A stretch of 6,217 nucleotides of DNA, from assembly GCA_003170035.1 (NCBI GenBank), contig PMZX01000474.1, forward strand, positions 1-6,217, given 5' to 3'. A program made the position numbers and the translations under genes. Origin of the DNA: Myxococcales bacterium (GTDB lineage Bacteria; Myxococcota_A; Polyangia; Fen-1088). Numbering within the stretch: position 1 is the first letter of the stretch; each line of letters begins with the position of its first letter. Below are positions 6,027 through 6,217 of this stretch, piece by piece. Under the pieces are notes generated by a model, which was not told the DNA's origin, did no database searches, and saw nothing but the letters and a program-made list of their open reading frames with translations.

Positions 6027-6217
6027 ATGGAGGACGACGAGCACCTCGTCTCGATCTCCGCGATCGAGCACTGGAGTTTCTGTCGGCGCCAGTGCGGGCT
6101 GATCCATCTTGAAGGTCTCTGGGCAGAAAATGTCCTCACCGCCCAGGGACGACAACTCCACGAACAGGTGGATCTCCCCGGACTGGAGCAGCGGCCGGGG
6201 CTCAAGAAGGCCCGCGC
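6027..6217 (+). CDS. cas4: Cas4 nuclease of the adaptation module, N-terminal part (cut by window edge)
   Basis: Cas4 is an iron-sulfur, PD-(D/E)XK-type nuclease that works with Cas1-Cas2 to trim prespacers at the PAM and orient spacer insertion. The frame is open from ATG 6027 to the window end and gives 63 full codons beginning MEDDEHLVSISAIEHWSFCR. The motif SAIEHWSFCRRQCGLIH contains C19 and C23, the spacing of the N-terminal Fe-S ligands, followed by EGLWAENVLTAQGRQLHEQVD with the conserved GR-x-LH (G41, R42, H45) of Cas4. The usual protein is about 200-220 aa, so roughly two thirds, including the acidic catalytic residues and the C-terminal cysteines, lie outside. The start follows the cas7c stop by 15 nt; AGAGG at 6011-6015 is a modest ribosome binding site with a rather long spacing of 11 nt. 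cas1 and cas2 are expected next. Confidence 0.93.
   Translation, partial: MEDDEHLVSISAIEHWSFCRRQCGLIHLEGLWAENVLTAQGRQLHEQVDLPGLEQRPGLKKAR

Noticed and set aside
1..6217. Search by eye for a CRISPR array, tRNA, insertion sequence or direct repeats
   Set aside because: Coding frames fill nearly the whole window and no regularly spaced repeat or transposase motif was seen.

Overview
The window holds most of a type I-C CRISPR-Cas operon, all on the + strand and in the canonical order cas3 - cas5c - cas8c (with an internal cas11c) - cas7c - cas4. It is cut at the right edge inside cas4, so cas1, cas2 and the CRISPR array, which normally follow, are not visible. No repeat-spacer array, tRNA, rRNA or mobile element was seen. 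The DNA is GC-rich with a GC-biased third codon position, as in many proteobacteria, myxobacteria, planctomycetes and other high-GC groups. The Cas proteins look closest in style to Gram-negative I-C systems such as that of Desulfovibrio vulgaris (judged from memory, not by a search), and the host cannot be named from this window.

Layout: bases 1-120 are a short leader that may contain the last codons of an upstream gene, with no convincing promoter. Cas3 (121-2421) is the HD nuclease plus superfamily 2 helicase that degrades DNA after recognition. Cas5c (2434-3075) is the crRNA-processing and 5'-handle-binding subunit. Cas8c (3072-4901) is the large subunit that recognises the PAM. An in-frame GTG with an excellent Shine-Dalgarno at 4521 lies inside cas8c and should produce the separate small subunit Cas11c (126 aa). 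Cas7c (4926-6011) forms the crRNA-binding backbone. Cas4 (6027 to the window end) belongs to the spacer-acquisition module.

The genes are tightly packed: gaps of 12, 24 and 15 nt and one 4-nt ATGA overlap, each with its own purine-rich ribosome binding site. This indicates one polycistronic message with translational coupling. Functionally, Cas5c cuts the pre-crRNA and stays on the 5' handle, Cas7c polymerises along the spacer, Cas8c and Cas11c complete the Cascade, Cas3 is recruited to destroy the target, and Cas4 (with Cas1-Cas2 outside the window) trims and orients new spacers.

The system as a whole is a known type. The parts worth a second look are the GTG-started internal cas11c, an unusually long Cas7c with about 70 extra residues in one segment, Cas5c with non-canonical residues at two of the three positions known to matter for RNA cleavage in Bacillus halodurans Cas5d, and a T8 tract behind a small hairpin inside cas8c where loss of one T gives an immediate stop.
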